A stretch of DNA of 64,000 bases, taken from contig NZ_PZJX01000039.1 in assembly GCF_003034915.1 (NCBI RefSeq), positions 1 through 64,000 of the forward strand. The letters run 5' to 3'. How positions within the stretch are numbered: position 1 is the first letter of the stretch; every line of letters begins with the position of its first letter. Below the pieces are notes generated by a model. The model did not search any database. It was not told the DNA's origin and worked only from the letters and a program-made list of their open reading frames with translations. Source of the stretch: Mesorhizobium helmanticense (GTDB taxonomy: Bacteria > Pseudomonadota > Alphaproteobacteria > Rhizobiales > Rhizobiaceae). The position numbers and the translations under genes are program-made. Below are positions 25,227-32,539 of this stretch, in pieces.

Positions 25227-25841
25227 ATGAACAAGGTCGATATCAGGAAAAAGGGTAGCGACGAGCGCTCGACCGCCACCAGCCTTTTGCGGCTCGGCAC
25301 TCGATTGAAGCTCTCCCGGCAGACGCGTGGCCTGACCTTGAAGGCGCTTGCCGCCGCTGCCAATTGCTCGGAAAGCCTGCTTTCCAAGGTCGAGAACGGT
25401 AAGGTCTCGCCCTCGCTTCCCATGCTCCACAGGCTGGTCGAGGTGCTCGGCACGAATATTGGCTGGATGTTCGAGGAGTCCGACGGTGAGGAAGGCATCG
25501 TCTTCCGGGCCGGAACGCGGCCGTTGATAGCACTCGATCCGCTGCGGCGCGGCGAGGGCATTTCGCTCGAGCGCGTTATTCCCTATTCGCCGGGCCATCT
25601 CCTGCAATGCAACATCCACCATATCGAGGCGGGCGGTGAAAGTGCCGGCCCGATCCAGCATGCCGGCGAGGAAGTCGGATATCTCCTCGAAGGCGCCATC
25701 GAGCTGATGGTCGGTGAAAAGACGTTTCGCCTGTCTGCCGGCGATTCCTTCGTTTTCAATTCCGAACTGCCGCACTGGTACCGCAATGTCGGCGATGTAC
25801 GCGCCAGCATTTTCTGGGTGAACACGCCGGCGACATTCTGA
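25227..25841 (+). CDS. XRE family regulator with cupin domain (PuuR-like)
   Basis: The 204-residue protein combines an N-terminal Cro/XRE helix-turn-helix (residues about 24-80: TLKALAAAANCSESLLSKVE) and a C-terminal cupin ligand domain (ESAGPIQHAGEEVGYLLEGA, then FRLSAGDSFVFNSELPHWYRN). This architecture is that of PuuR-type regulators of polyamine and amino acid catabolism. It follows the amidinohydrolase gene by 134 bp and precedes the sugar-type operon. It probably regulates the amidohydrolase/amidinohydrolase pair or itself through the inverted repeat at 25138-25176; control of the downstream operon is also possible. Confidence 0.9.
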   Translation: MNKVDIRKKGSDERSTATSLLRLGTRLKLSRQTRGLTLKALAAAANCSESLLSKVENGKVSPSLPMLHRLVEVLGTNIGWMFEESDGEEGIVFRAGTRPLIALDPLRRGEGISLERVIPYSPGHLLQCNIHHIEAGGESAGPIQHAGEEVGYLLEGAIELMVGEKTFRLSAGDSFVFNSELPHWYRNVGDVRASIFWVNTPATF

Positions 25842-25875
25842 TTTTGGCGAGTGTCCCGTTCCCTTCGTAGATGCT

Positions 25876-25916
25876 AATTCAAGTGACTTGACAAGAAATC
25901 AAGTATCTTGAATTAT
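25876..25916 (+). promoter_or_regulatory. Promoter with two phased TCAAG-N3-CTTGA operators
   Basis: TCAAGTGACTTGA (25879-25891) and TCAAGTATCTTGA (25899-25911) are two dyads exactly 20 bp apart, inside a larger inverted repeat (25876-25914). A -35-like TTGACA lies at 25888-25893 and a weak -10 (AATTAT, 25911-25916) 17 bases later, so both operators overlap the promoter. A repressor binding one face of the helix as two dimers is expected. The regulated operon starts at 25984. Confidence 0.65.
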
Positions 25917-25983
25917 GGCTGGGCGCTCAGGCGCCAGGTGAGCCCGATCAAGGGCCTTTTCCGCAAAACCAAGGGGAACCGGA

Positions 25984-26925
25984 ATGCGTCTTACCAAGAT
26001 CCTTTCAGGCTGCGCCGCAGCCATCGCCATGACCCTCGCCCTCGGCTCCACTTCCGCCATGGCCGAGACCTATGCGCTCGTCACCATCAACCAGCAGGCG
26101 CTGTTCTTCAACCAGATCAATGACGGTGCGACGGCTGCCGCGAAGGCCGCTGGCGTCGACCTCGTCATCTTCAACGCCAACAATGTGCCGAGCGCGCAGA
26201 ACGACGCGATCGAAAACTACATCACCCAGAAGGTCGACGGCATCATCCTCGTCGCCATCGACGTCAATGGTGTGAAGCCGGCAATCACCGCGGCCAAAGC
26301 CGCCGGCATTCCGGTGATTGCCATAGACGCCCAAATTCCCGATGGCGACAACGTCGCCTTCGTCGGCGTCGACAACACCAAGGCCGGCGAGGATATCGGC
26401 AAGTTCTACGCCGACTACGTCAAGGCCAATATGAGCGGCGCCGCCAAGATCGGCGTCGTCGGCGCGCTCAATTCGTTCATCCAGAACCAGCGCCTCGACG
26501 GCTTCAAGAAGGCCGTCGCCGACAGCGGCCAGAAGGTCACCTTCCTCGACACGGTCGACGGCCAGAACGTCCAGGACGTAGCACTTTCGGCCTCCGAAAA
26601 CCTGATGACCGCCAACCCCGACATGACGACGCTTTACGCCACCGGCGAGCCGGCCCTGCTCGGCGCGGTTTCCGCCGTCACCAGCCAGGCGCGCACCGGC
26701 GACGTCAAGGTGTTCGGCTGGGATCTGACCAAGTCGGCGGTGCAAGGTCTCGAGGAAGGTTGGGTGGTCGCCGTCGTCCAGCAGGATCCGGCCGGTGAAG
26801 GCAAGGCTGCCATCGAAGCCTTCGTCAAGCTCAAGAAGGGCGAGAAGATCGAGCCGATCATCAATGTTCCGATCACCATCGTGACCAAGGAAAATGTCGG
26901 CCAGTTCAAGGACATGTTCAAGTAG
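25984..26925 (+). CDS. Sugar-type ABC transporter substrate-binding protein (RbsB-like)
   Basis: The 313-residue precursor has a Sec signal peptide (MRLTKILSGCAAAIAMTLAL, cleavage near AMA-ET at 28-29) and a periplasmic-binding fold of the ribose/galactose group: LVTINQQALFFNQINDGA, VDGIILVAIDVNGVKPAI, GIPVIAIDAQIP, FGWDLTKSAVQGLEEGWV. It is preceded by AAGGGG-type ribosome sequence and followed by a strong stem-loop at 26940-26984 before the ATPase gene. It is the first gene of an eight-gene operon. The ligand is probably a pentose, a sugar derivative or a nucleoside-like compound. Confidence 0.92.
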   Translation: MRLTKILSGCAAAIAMTLALGSTSAMAETYALVTINQQALFFNQINDGATAAAKAAGVDLVIFNANNVPSAQNDAIENYITQKVDGIILVAIDVNGVKPAITAAKAAGIPVIAIDAQIPDGDNVAFVGVDNTKAGEDIGKFYADYVKANMSGAAKIGVVGALNSFIQNQRLDGFKKAVADSGQKVTFLDTVDGQNVQDVALSASENLMTANPDMTTLYATGEPALLGAVSAVTSQARTGDVKVFGWDLTKSAVQGLEEGWVVAVVQQDPAGEGKAAIEAFVKLKKGEKIEPIINVPITIVTKENVGQFKDMFK

Positions 26926-26939
26926 TATCCTTCCCAGAC

Positions 26940-26984
26940 CGCCGGGCTGCGCAGCGACCTGAAGGTTGCCTGCGCAGCCCGGCG
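26940..26984 (+). other. Stem-loop between binding-protein and ATPase genes
   Basis: CGCCGGGCTGCGCAG (26940-26954) and CTGCGCAGCCCGGCG (26970-26984) form a perfect 15-bp stem with a 15-base loop, 14 bases after the stop codon. There is no T-run. Hairpins here usually protect the binding-protein mRNA from 3' decay and allow partial read-through, so that binding protein exceeds the membrane parts. Confidence 0.75.
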
Positions 26985-27018
26985 ACCGATTGAACTTGTC
27001 GCCCAGAGAACTGGAACC

Positions 27019-27819
27019 ATGATGAGCGATGGCGAGACCTACCGCGTCAGGATGACCGGTATTTCCAAACGGTACGGCCCTATCCAGACACTGGACGATG
27101 TTTCGCTGAACCTGAAGCCTGGCGAGGTGCTCGGCCTTGTCGGCGACAATGGCGCCGGCAAATCGACCTTGAGCAAGGTTCTGTCCGGAGCGGTCATCCC
27201 GGATTCCGGCAGCATCGAAATCGACGGCAAGGTCGTATCCTTTTCGTCGCCGGCTGATGCCCGAGCCGCTCGGGTGGAGATGGTCTACCAGGATCTGTCG
27301 CTCTGCGATACGGTGGATGTCGCAGGCAACCTCTTTCTTGGCCGCGAGCCGCGCCGCCGCGTTCTTGGCATCCCCTTTCTCGACAACAGGCGCATGCATG
27401 ACGAGACGCGCGAGATGCTCGACCGGCTCGGCATCGTCATTGCCGACACCAGGCTCAAGGTCGAAAACCTCTCCGGCGGGCAGCGCCAGTCGATCGCCAT
27501 TGGACGCGCCGCCTCGTTCGATCCGTCCGTGCTGATCATGGACGAACCGACGGCAGCCCTCGCGGTGGCGGAAGTCGAGGCGGTTCTGGATCTCATTCGC
27601 GCAGTCAGCGCCCGCGGCGTCAGCGTCATCCTCATTACCCATCGGCTGCAGGATCTTTTCCTGGTCTGCGACCGCATCCAGGTCATGTATGAGGGCCGCA
27701 ATGTCGCCGAGCGCAAGATCGGCGACACCAGCATCGAGGAGGTCGTCAACCTGATCGTCGGGCGCAAATTTGTCGCGCGTTCGGCGCGAGCCAGCCGCGA
27801 TGAGGCAGTACAGCCATGA
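27019..27819 (+). CDS. Sugar-type ABC transporter ATP-binding protein
   Basis: The 266-residue protein has one ABC domain: Walker A GDNGAGKSTL, Q-loop VYQDLSLCDT, signature LSGGQRQSIAIGRA, Walker B VLIMDEPTAALA and H-loop ITHRLQDLF. Unlike RbsA/XylG it lacks a second ATPase half, so it resembles the single-domain FrcA type and must work as a homodimer. The start could be 27019 or the adjacent 27022. Its stop overlaps the permease start (ATGA). Confidence 0.92.
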   Translation: MMSDGETYRVRMTGISKRYGPIQTLDDVSLNLKPGEVLGLVGDNGAGKSTLSKVLSGAVIPDSGSIEIDGKVVSFSSPADARAARVEMVYQDLSLCDTVDVAGNLFLGREPRRRVLGIPFLDNRRMHDETREMLDRLGIVIADTRLKVENLSGGQRQSIAIGRAASFDPSVLIMDEPTAALAVAEVEAVLDLIRAVSARGVSVILITHRLQDLFLVCDRIQVMYEGRNVAERKIGDTSIEEVVNLIVGRKFVARSARASRDEAVQP

Positions 27820-28835
27820 ACGTCACCTCATCGCCCGGGAATATCGGCGCCTTGCCGCCCAAACGCGCCCACAACAGCACCTGGAAGGATGTGGCGATAG
27901 CCAATGGCAGCGTTGTCTCCATCGCGCTGTTCTTCATTGTCGTCTGCGTGGTCTTCTCACTGATCACCAACTCCTTCCTGACGACGCCCAATCTGCTGAA
28001 CATCGTACGCCAGTCCGCGCCGCTGCTGATCGTTGCAGCAGCGATGACCTTCGTCATCACCGCGGGCGGCATCGATCTCTCGGTCGGCTCCGTGCTGGCG
28101 CTGACGGCAACACTGTCGGCCGTCCTGCTGCAGGCCGGCCTGCCGTGGCCGCTGGTCGTCATCGCCATGCTGGCGCTCGGCGCGGCGGTCGGGGCATTGC
28201 AGGGCTTCTTCATCGCCTATGAGCGGATACCGGCCTTCATCGTCACGCTGGCCGGTCTCTCGGTCATCCGCGGGGTGGCGCTGCTGATCACCGGCGGCTA
28301 TTCGATCCCGGTCGAGCCGACCAGCTTCTTCGTGAACATCGGCAGGGCCTGGTTTCTCGGTGTCCCGGTGCCGGCACTGCTCGCTCTTGTCGTTCTGATC
28401 ATCGCCTATCTCGCTTTCAATCGGACGCCGTTCGGCCGCTATGTGACCGGCATTGGGGCCAATGCCGAGGCCGTGCGCCGCGCCGGGGTCGACACGCGCT
28501 TCATGATGCTCTTCGTCTATATCCTGTCCGGCATGGCGGCGGCGGTGGCCGGCATCATTCTGGCAGCCCGACTCGGCTCCGGCTCATCGAATGCCGGCCA
28601 GGGCTTCGAGCTCGATGTCATCGCCGCCGTGGTGCTTGGCGGCACCAGCCTGTTCGGCGGGCGCGGCACGATCATCGGCACAGTGCTCGGCGCGTTAACC
28701 GTCGCGGTCATCGGCAATGGCCTGATCCTGGCGCATATGTCGCCCTTCCTCACGCCGATCGTCACCGGCACAATCATCCTCGTTGCCATCTGGCTGAATT
28801 TCCGCCTGTTCAAGGGCGCAACGCGGAGCCGCTGA
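27816..28835 (+). CDS. Sugar-type ABC transporter permease (RbsC/FrcC-like)
   Basis: The 339-residue inner-membrane protein has eight to ten hydrophobic helices and the family segments TAGGIDLSVGSVLALTA near residue 82, FNRTPFGRYVTGIGANAEAV and IAAVVLGGTSLFGGRGTIIG. These identify the ribose/fructose/xylose permease group. It is coupled to the ATPase gene by a 4-bp overlap and is only one base from the phosphotriesterase-like gene. Confidence 0.93.
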   Translation: MNVTSSPGNIGALPPKRAHNSTWKDVAIANGSVVSIALFFIVVCVVFSLITNSFLTTPNLLNIVRQSAPLLIVAAAMTFVITAGGIDLSVGSVLALTATLSAVLLQAGLPWPLVVIAMLALGAAVGALQGFFIAYERIPAFIVTLAGLSVIRGVALLITGGYSIPVEPTSFFVNIGRAWFLGVPVPALLALVVLIIAYLAFNRTPFGRYVTGIGANAEAVRRAGVDTRFMMLFVYILSGMAAAVAGIILAARLGSGSSNAGQGFELDVIAAVVLGGTSLFGGRGTIIGTVLGALTVAVIGNGLILAHMSPFLTPIVTGTIILVAIWLNFRLFKGATRSR

Positions 28836-28836
28836 C

Positions 28837-29940
28837 ATGGATCATCTGTTCAAAGACAAGCCAATCAAGGACAAGCCGGGGGAACGGGCGCCGATCGGTG
28901 TCCGTTCCGGCATGGTGATGACCGTCACCGGTCCGGTTGCGATCGCCGATATGGGCGTGACGCTGATGCATGAGCACATCCTGCTCGACGGCGCGACATC
29001 GTGGAAATGCCCCTGCCATCCCGATGAGAAGAAGATCGCCGAGCAACCGGTCAGCATGGAGATCATCGGCGAGTTGCGGATGAACCCCTATATGAACCGC
29101 GACAACGTCTCGCTCGACGACAGCGACCTGGCGCTTTCGGAACTGGCGAAATACCGGGCGCTCGGCGGCCATACCGTGGTCGATGCGACCAATATCGGCA
29201 TTGGCCGCGATCCGGCGAAGCTGGCGCGCATCGCCCGCGTCTCGGGACTGCGGATCGTCATGGGGACAGGCTTTTATCTGCAGCACACCCACCCCGACTG
29301 GCTGAAGGCGATGGACGTCGACGAGGTAACCGAATTCCTGGTCAACGATGTCGGCGGCGGGACGACGCAGCCCGACATAATGGCCGGCATCATCGGCGAG
29401 GTCGGTGTCAGCAAGGATTTCACCGATGAAGAGCGCAAGTCGCTGCGCGCTTCGGCCCGCGCGGCGAAAATCACCGGTGTGCCGCTAACCATCCATCTGC
29501 CCGGCTGGGAACGGCTGGCGCATGATGTGCTCGACGTGGTCGAGGCGGAAGGCGCCGATCTCAGGCATACGGTGCTGTGCCATATGAACCCGAGCCACAA
29601 CGATCTCACCTATCAGAAAAGCCTCGCCGCGCGCGGCGCCTTCCTGGAATACGACATGATCGGCATGGATTTCTACTACGCCGATCAGGACGCGCAATCG
29701 CCTTCCGACGAACAGAATGCGCAAGCAATCCGCTCGCTGATCGACATGGGTCTGATCGACCGGCTTCTGCTGTCGCAGGACGTCTTTTTGAAGATCATGC
29801 TGACGCGCTTCGGCGGTTTCGGCTACGGCTTCATTCTGAAGCATTTCGTGCCGAGATTAAAGCGCCACGGCGTCGAGCAGCCGGCAATCGACCGCATGCT
29901 CGTCGACAACCCAAAGACCGTGTTCGCCGCGAGCCTCTAA
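28837..29940 (+). CDS. Phosphotriesterase-like metal-dependent hydrolase
   Basis: The 367-residue cytoplasmic protein is an amidohydrolase-superfamily TIM barrel. It has the metal ligands in order: MHEHILLDG (His45, His47), GIIGEVGVSK (bridging Glu in place of carboxylated Lys), IHLPGW (His), CHMNPSHND (His) and LLSQDVFLK (Asp). PTE-like lactonases and the E. coli Php group share this set. In a catabolic operon next to a sugar kinase, hydrolysis of a lactone or an ester/amide bond of a sugar derivative is the best inference. It has one base between it and the permease gene. Confidence 0.88.
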   Translation: MDHLFKDKPIKDKPGERAPIGVRSGMVMTVTGPVAIADMGVTLMHEHILLDGATSWKCPCHPDEKKIAEQPVSMEIIGELRMNPYMNRDNVSLDDSDLALSELAKYRALGGHTVVDATNIGIGRDPAKLARIARVSGLRIVMGTGFYLQHTHPDWLKAMDVDEVTEFLVNDVGGGTTQPDIMAGIIGEVGVSKDFTDEERKSLRASARAAKITGVPLTIHLPGWERLAHDVLDVVEAEGADLRHTVLCHMNPSHNDLTYQKSLAARGAFLEYDMIGMDFYYADQDAQSPSDEQNAQAIRSLIDMGLIDRLLLSQDVFLKIMLTRFGGFGYGFILKHFVPRLKRHGVEQPAIDRMLVDNPKTVFAASL

Positions 29941-29970
29941 ACGGCGGATCAATTCGACATAGGAGTAAAC

Positions 29971-30741
29971 ATGTCCAGGAAGAAGGTTCTTCTCGCAGGC
30001 GAGTCCTGGGTCTCGACCGCGACCCACATCAAGGGCTTCGACCAGTTTCCGACCGTGACCTATCACACCGGCGCCGATGAACTTCTGGCCGCGTTGAAGG
30101 ACGGTCCGTTCGACGTCACCTTCATGCCGGCGCATGAGGCGCAGCGGAATTTTCCCCAGACCATGGAAGCGCTTTCGGCCTATGACGCGGTCGTGCTTTC
30201 CGATCTGGGCGCCAACACGCTGCTGCTTCACCCCGACACCTGGATCCATTCCAGGCCGACGCCCAACCGGCTGCGCCTGCTACGCGACTATGTCGGCAAT
30301 GGCGGCGGCCTGTTGATGTTCGGCGGCTATTACAGCTTCCAGGGCATCAATGGCGGCGCGCGCTACCACAAGACGCCGGTCGAAGATGTTCTGCCGGTCA
30401 CTTGCCTGTCCGTGGATGACCGCGTCGAGGTTCCGGAGGGCTATGCGCCGGTCGTTGTCGGCCCGCAGAGCCATCCGATCCTCAAGGGCCTGGGCAAGGA
30501 TTGGCCGATCCTGCTCGGCTTCAACGAGGTCACGGTCAAGGACGGTGCGGAAGTTCTCGCCACCGTGTCTTCCGACTACCGTTCCCTGCCGCTGCTGGTG
30601 ACCGGCAAATATGGCAAGGGCCGCACCGTCGCCTGGACCTCGGATGTCGGCCCGCACTGGCTGCCACCGGGCTTCATCGCCTGGAGCGGCTACAAGACGC
30701 TGTTCGAACAGATGCTGGGCTGGGCGACAGCCGGGGACTAG
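29971..30741 (+). CDS. Glutamine amidotransferase-like (ThuA/DUF1355-type) protein
   Basis: The 256-residue protein has a class I amidotransferase-like fold: KVLLAGESWVSTATHIKGFD, a DAVVLSDLGANTLLLHPDTW segment and GNGGGLLMFGGYYSFQGINGG. At the last site true amidotransferases have a nucleophilic Cys; here the elbow reads MFGGYYSFQG without Cys, as in putative ThuA-type sugar utilisation proteins. So glutaminase activity is unlikely. A C-terminal KGRTVAWTSDVGPHWLPPGF segment closes the domain. It is embedded in the operon with 30 bp before and two bases after it. Confidence 0.8.
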   Translation: MSRKKVLLAGESWVSTATHIKGFDQFPTVTYHTGADELLAALKDGPFDVTFMPAHEAQRNFPQTMEALSAYDAVVLSDLGANTLLLHPDTWIHSRPTPNRLRLLRDYVGNGGGLLMFGGYYSFQGINGGARYHKTPVEDVLPVTCLSVDDRVEVPEGYAPVVVGPQSHPILKGLGKDWPILLGFNEVTVKDGAEVLATVSSDYRSLPLLVTGKYGKGRTVAWTSDVGPHWLPPGFIAWSGYKTLFEQMLGWATAGD

Positions 30742-30743
30742 CC

Positions 30744-31655
30744 ATGCGCGTCCATGTCGTCGGCAATGTCTGCGTCGATACGACGTTTCGGCTCGACCGC
30801 TTTCCGGCGGCGGGAGAGACGTTGAACGCGTCAGGACATTACGACGGCCTTGGCGGCAAAGGTGCGAACCAGGCGGTGGCCGCGGCGCGCACCGGAGCGG
30901 ATGTCCGTTTCCGTGCGGCGATCGGCAACGACGCGGCCGGCGCATGGATAAGGGAACAGTTGAGCCGCGATCTCGACGTCCGTCATCTGACGACGCTGCC
31001 GCTGCCCAGCGACCGTTCGACGATCATGGTCGATGCGCGCGGCGAGAACCTCATCGTCACCGGCGCCAATTGCGCCGCCGTTTTCGATCCCATGGCCGAT
31101 GGTGGTTTTGCGCCTTCGATCGAACGCGGCGACATCGTGGTGATGCAAGGAAATCTTCACCCCGATGTAACGACGGCCTGTCTGCGGGCGGCGCGCGCGG
31201 CCGGTGCTATGACGGTCCTCAATCCGAGTCCGCTGAATGCCGGCCATGCACCGCCTTTGAGCGTCGTCAGCCTCGCCGTCGCCAATGCGAGCGAGGCCGC
31301 GCAGTTGACCGGAGCCGGCGATCCTGAGGCTGCGGTCCGGGAACTGGTCCGTCAAGGCGCCGGCGCCGCGATCATGACGCTTGGGGCTGATGGCTGCCTG
31401 GTTGCCGACAGCAAAGGACGGGTCGAACAGATCGCGGCGCGCAAGGTGGCCGTGGTCGACACCAGCGGTGCTGGTGATGTTTTTTGCGGCTGTCTCGCCG
31501 GTTGCCTTGCAGCAGGAATCGACCTCACTGCCGCGGCGCGGATCGCGGTACGTGCCGCCGGCATTTCGGTTGGACGCACCGGCACACTCATCTCCTGCCC
31601 AGACGGGCATGAGATGAAAATGCTCATGGAAACGACAGAAGCGGAAACGGCATGA
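30744..31655 (+). CDS. PfkB family carbohydrate kinase (ribokinase-like)
   Basis: The 303-residue protein opens MRVHVVGNVCVDTTFRLDRF and has the PfkB motif 1 segment GLGGKGANQAVAAARTGA and motif 2 DTSGAGDVFCGCLAGCLAAG with the catalytic Asp. It should phosphorylate the imported sugar or nucleoside-like compound with ATP. The start at 30744 is two bases after the previous stop, and its stop overlaps the BtpA-family gene. Ribokinase is the closest group, but PfkB kinases also act on pseudouridine, adenosine and deoxy-keto sugars. Confidence 0.9.
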   Translation: MRVHVVGNVCVDTTFRLDRFPAAGETLNASGHYDGLGGKGANQAVAAARTGADVRFRAAIGNDAAGAWIREQLSRDLDVRHLTTLPLPSDRSTIMVDARGENLIVTGANCAAVFDPMADGGFAPSIERGDIVVMQGNLHPDVTTACLRAARAAGAMTVLNPSPLNAGHAPPLSVVSLAVANASEAAQLTGAGDPEAAVRELVRQGAGAAIMTLGADGCLVADSKGRVEQIAARKVAVVDTSGAGDVFCGCLAGCLAAGIDLTAAARIAVRAAGISVGRTGTLISCPDGHEMKMLMETTEAETA

Positions 31656-32539
31656 CAAAGTCCCCCAAATCCATCGGCTCCAAATCCATCGGCTCCAAAC
31701 CAATTGGCTCCAAACCGATCGGCCAGGTCGCGGATGACGCGCTGCGGTCGATCTTCGGCAGGAACAAGGTGGTGATCGGCGTCGTTCATCTCGCACCGCT
31801 GCCGGGCGCGCCGCGTTACAATGGCGAGGCGGTCGAGGCTATCTATCAACGCGGCGTCGACGACGCGAAGGCCTATCTGCATGGCGGTTGCGACGGCGTG
31901 ATCGTCGAGAACCATGGCGACGTGCCGTTTGCCAAACCGGACGATATCGGGCCGGAAACCTCCGCCTATATGTCCGTCGTTTCCGACCGCATCCGCCGCG
32001 AACTCGGCCGGCCGATCGGCATCAACGTACTCGCCAATGCCTCCATTCCCGCGCTGTCGATCGCCAGCGCTTCGGGTGCGGCCTTCGTCCGCGTCAATCA
32101 ATGGGCCAACGCCTATGTCGCCAATGAGGGCTTTATCGAAGGCGAAGCGGCGCGTGCCATGCGGTTCCGCGCCAGGCTTCGCGCCAACGGCATCCGCATT
32201 TTCGCCGATGCCCATGTCAAGCATGGCGCCCATGCGATCGTCGGCGACCGGCCGGTCGAGGAACAGGTCAAGGATCTGGTGTTCTTCGATGCCGATGCGA
32301 TAATCGCCACCGGCCAGCGGACCGGCCACGCCGCCGACCTCGGCTATATCAGGATGATCAAGGAAGCAGCCGGATTGCCGACGCTTGTCGGCAGCGGCGT
32401 GACGCCCGACAACGTCAACGATATTCTCGACATCGTCGACGGCGTGATCGTCGCCAGCTCGCTGAAATATGACGGGGTCTGGTGGAACCAGGTTGAACCG
32501 CAGCGGGTGAACGCCTTCATCCGCGACATCAAGCGATGA
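31652..32539 (+). CDS. BtpA/SgcQ family protein
   Basis: The 295-residue protein is a TIM-barrel-like BtpA/SgcQ member: VVIGVVHLAPLPGAPRYNG, GCDGVIVENHGDVPF, GINVLANASIPALSIA, FVRVNQWANAYVANEG and LVGSGVTPDNVNDIL. BtpA was named for a photosystem I effect in cyanobacteria and SgcQ sits in a sugar operon of E. coli; their chemistry is unsettled. The first 24 residues are a tandem repeat (SKSIG/SKPIG), encoded by four 15-bp units at 31667-31726, absent from the family core. It overlaps both neighbours by 4 bp. Confidence 0.88.
   Translation: MTKSPKSIGSKSIGSKPIGSKPIGQVADDALRSIFGRNKVVIGVVHLAPLPGAPRYNGEAVEAIYQRGVDDAKAYLHGGCDGVIVENHGDVPFAKPDDIGPETSAYMSVVSDRIRRELGRPIGINVLANASIPALSIASASGAAFVRVNQWANAYVANEGFIEGEAARAMRFRARLRANGIRIFADAHVKHGAHAIVGDRPVEEQVKDLVFFDADAIIATGQRTGHAADLGYIRMIKEAAGLPTLVGSGVTPDNVNDILDIVDGVIVASSLKYDGVWWNQVEPQRVNAFIRDIKR
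31667..31726 (+). repeat. Four 15-bp in-frame tandem repeats
   Basis: Units one and two (31667-31696) are identical AAATCCATCGGCTCC, unit three (31697-31711) differs at three positions and unit four is partly degenerate. They encode repeated SIGSK/PIGSK and keep the reading frame, so copy number could vary without disrupting the protein. Confidence 0.85.

Noticed and set aside
26005..27642. 545-codon open frame antisense to the sugar ABC genes
   Set aside because: It is a long stop-free antisense frame produced by GC-rich codon usage, with low-complexity Asp/His/Arg content and no motif; the sense frames have clear domains.
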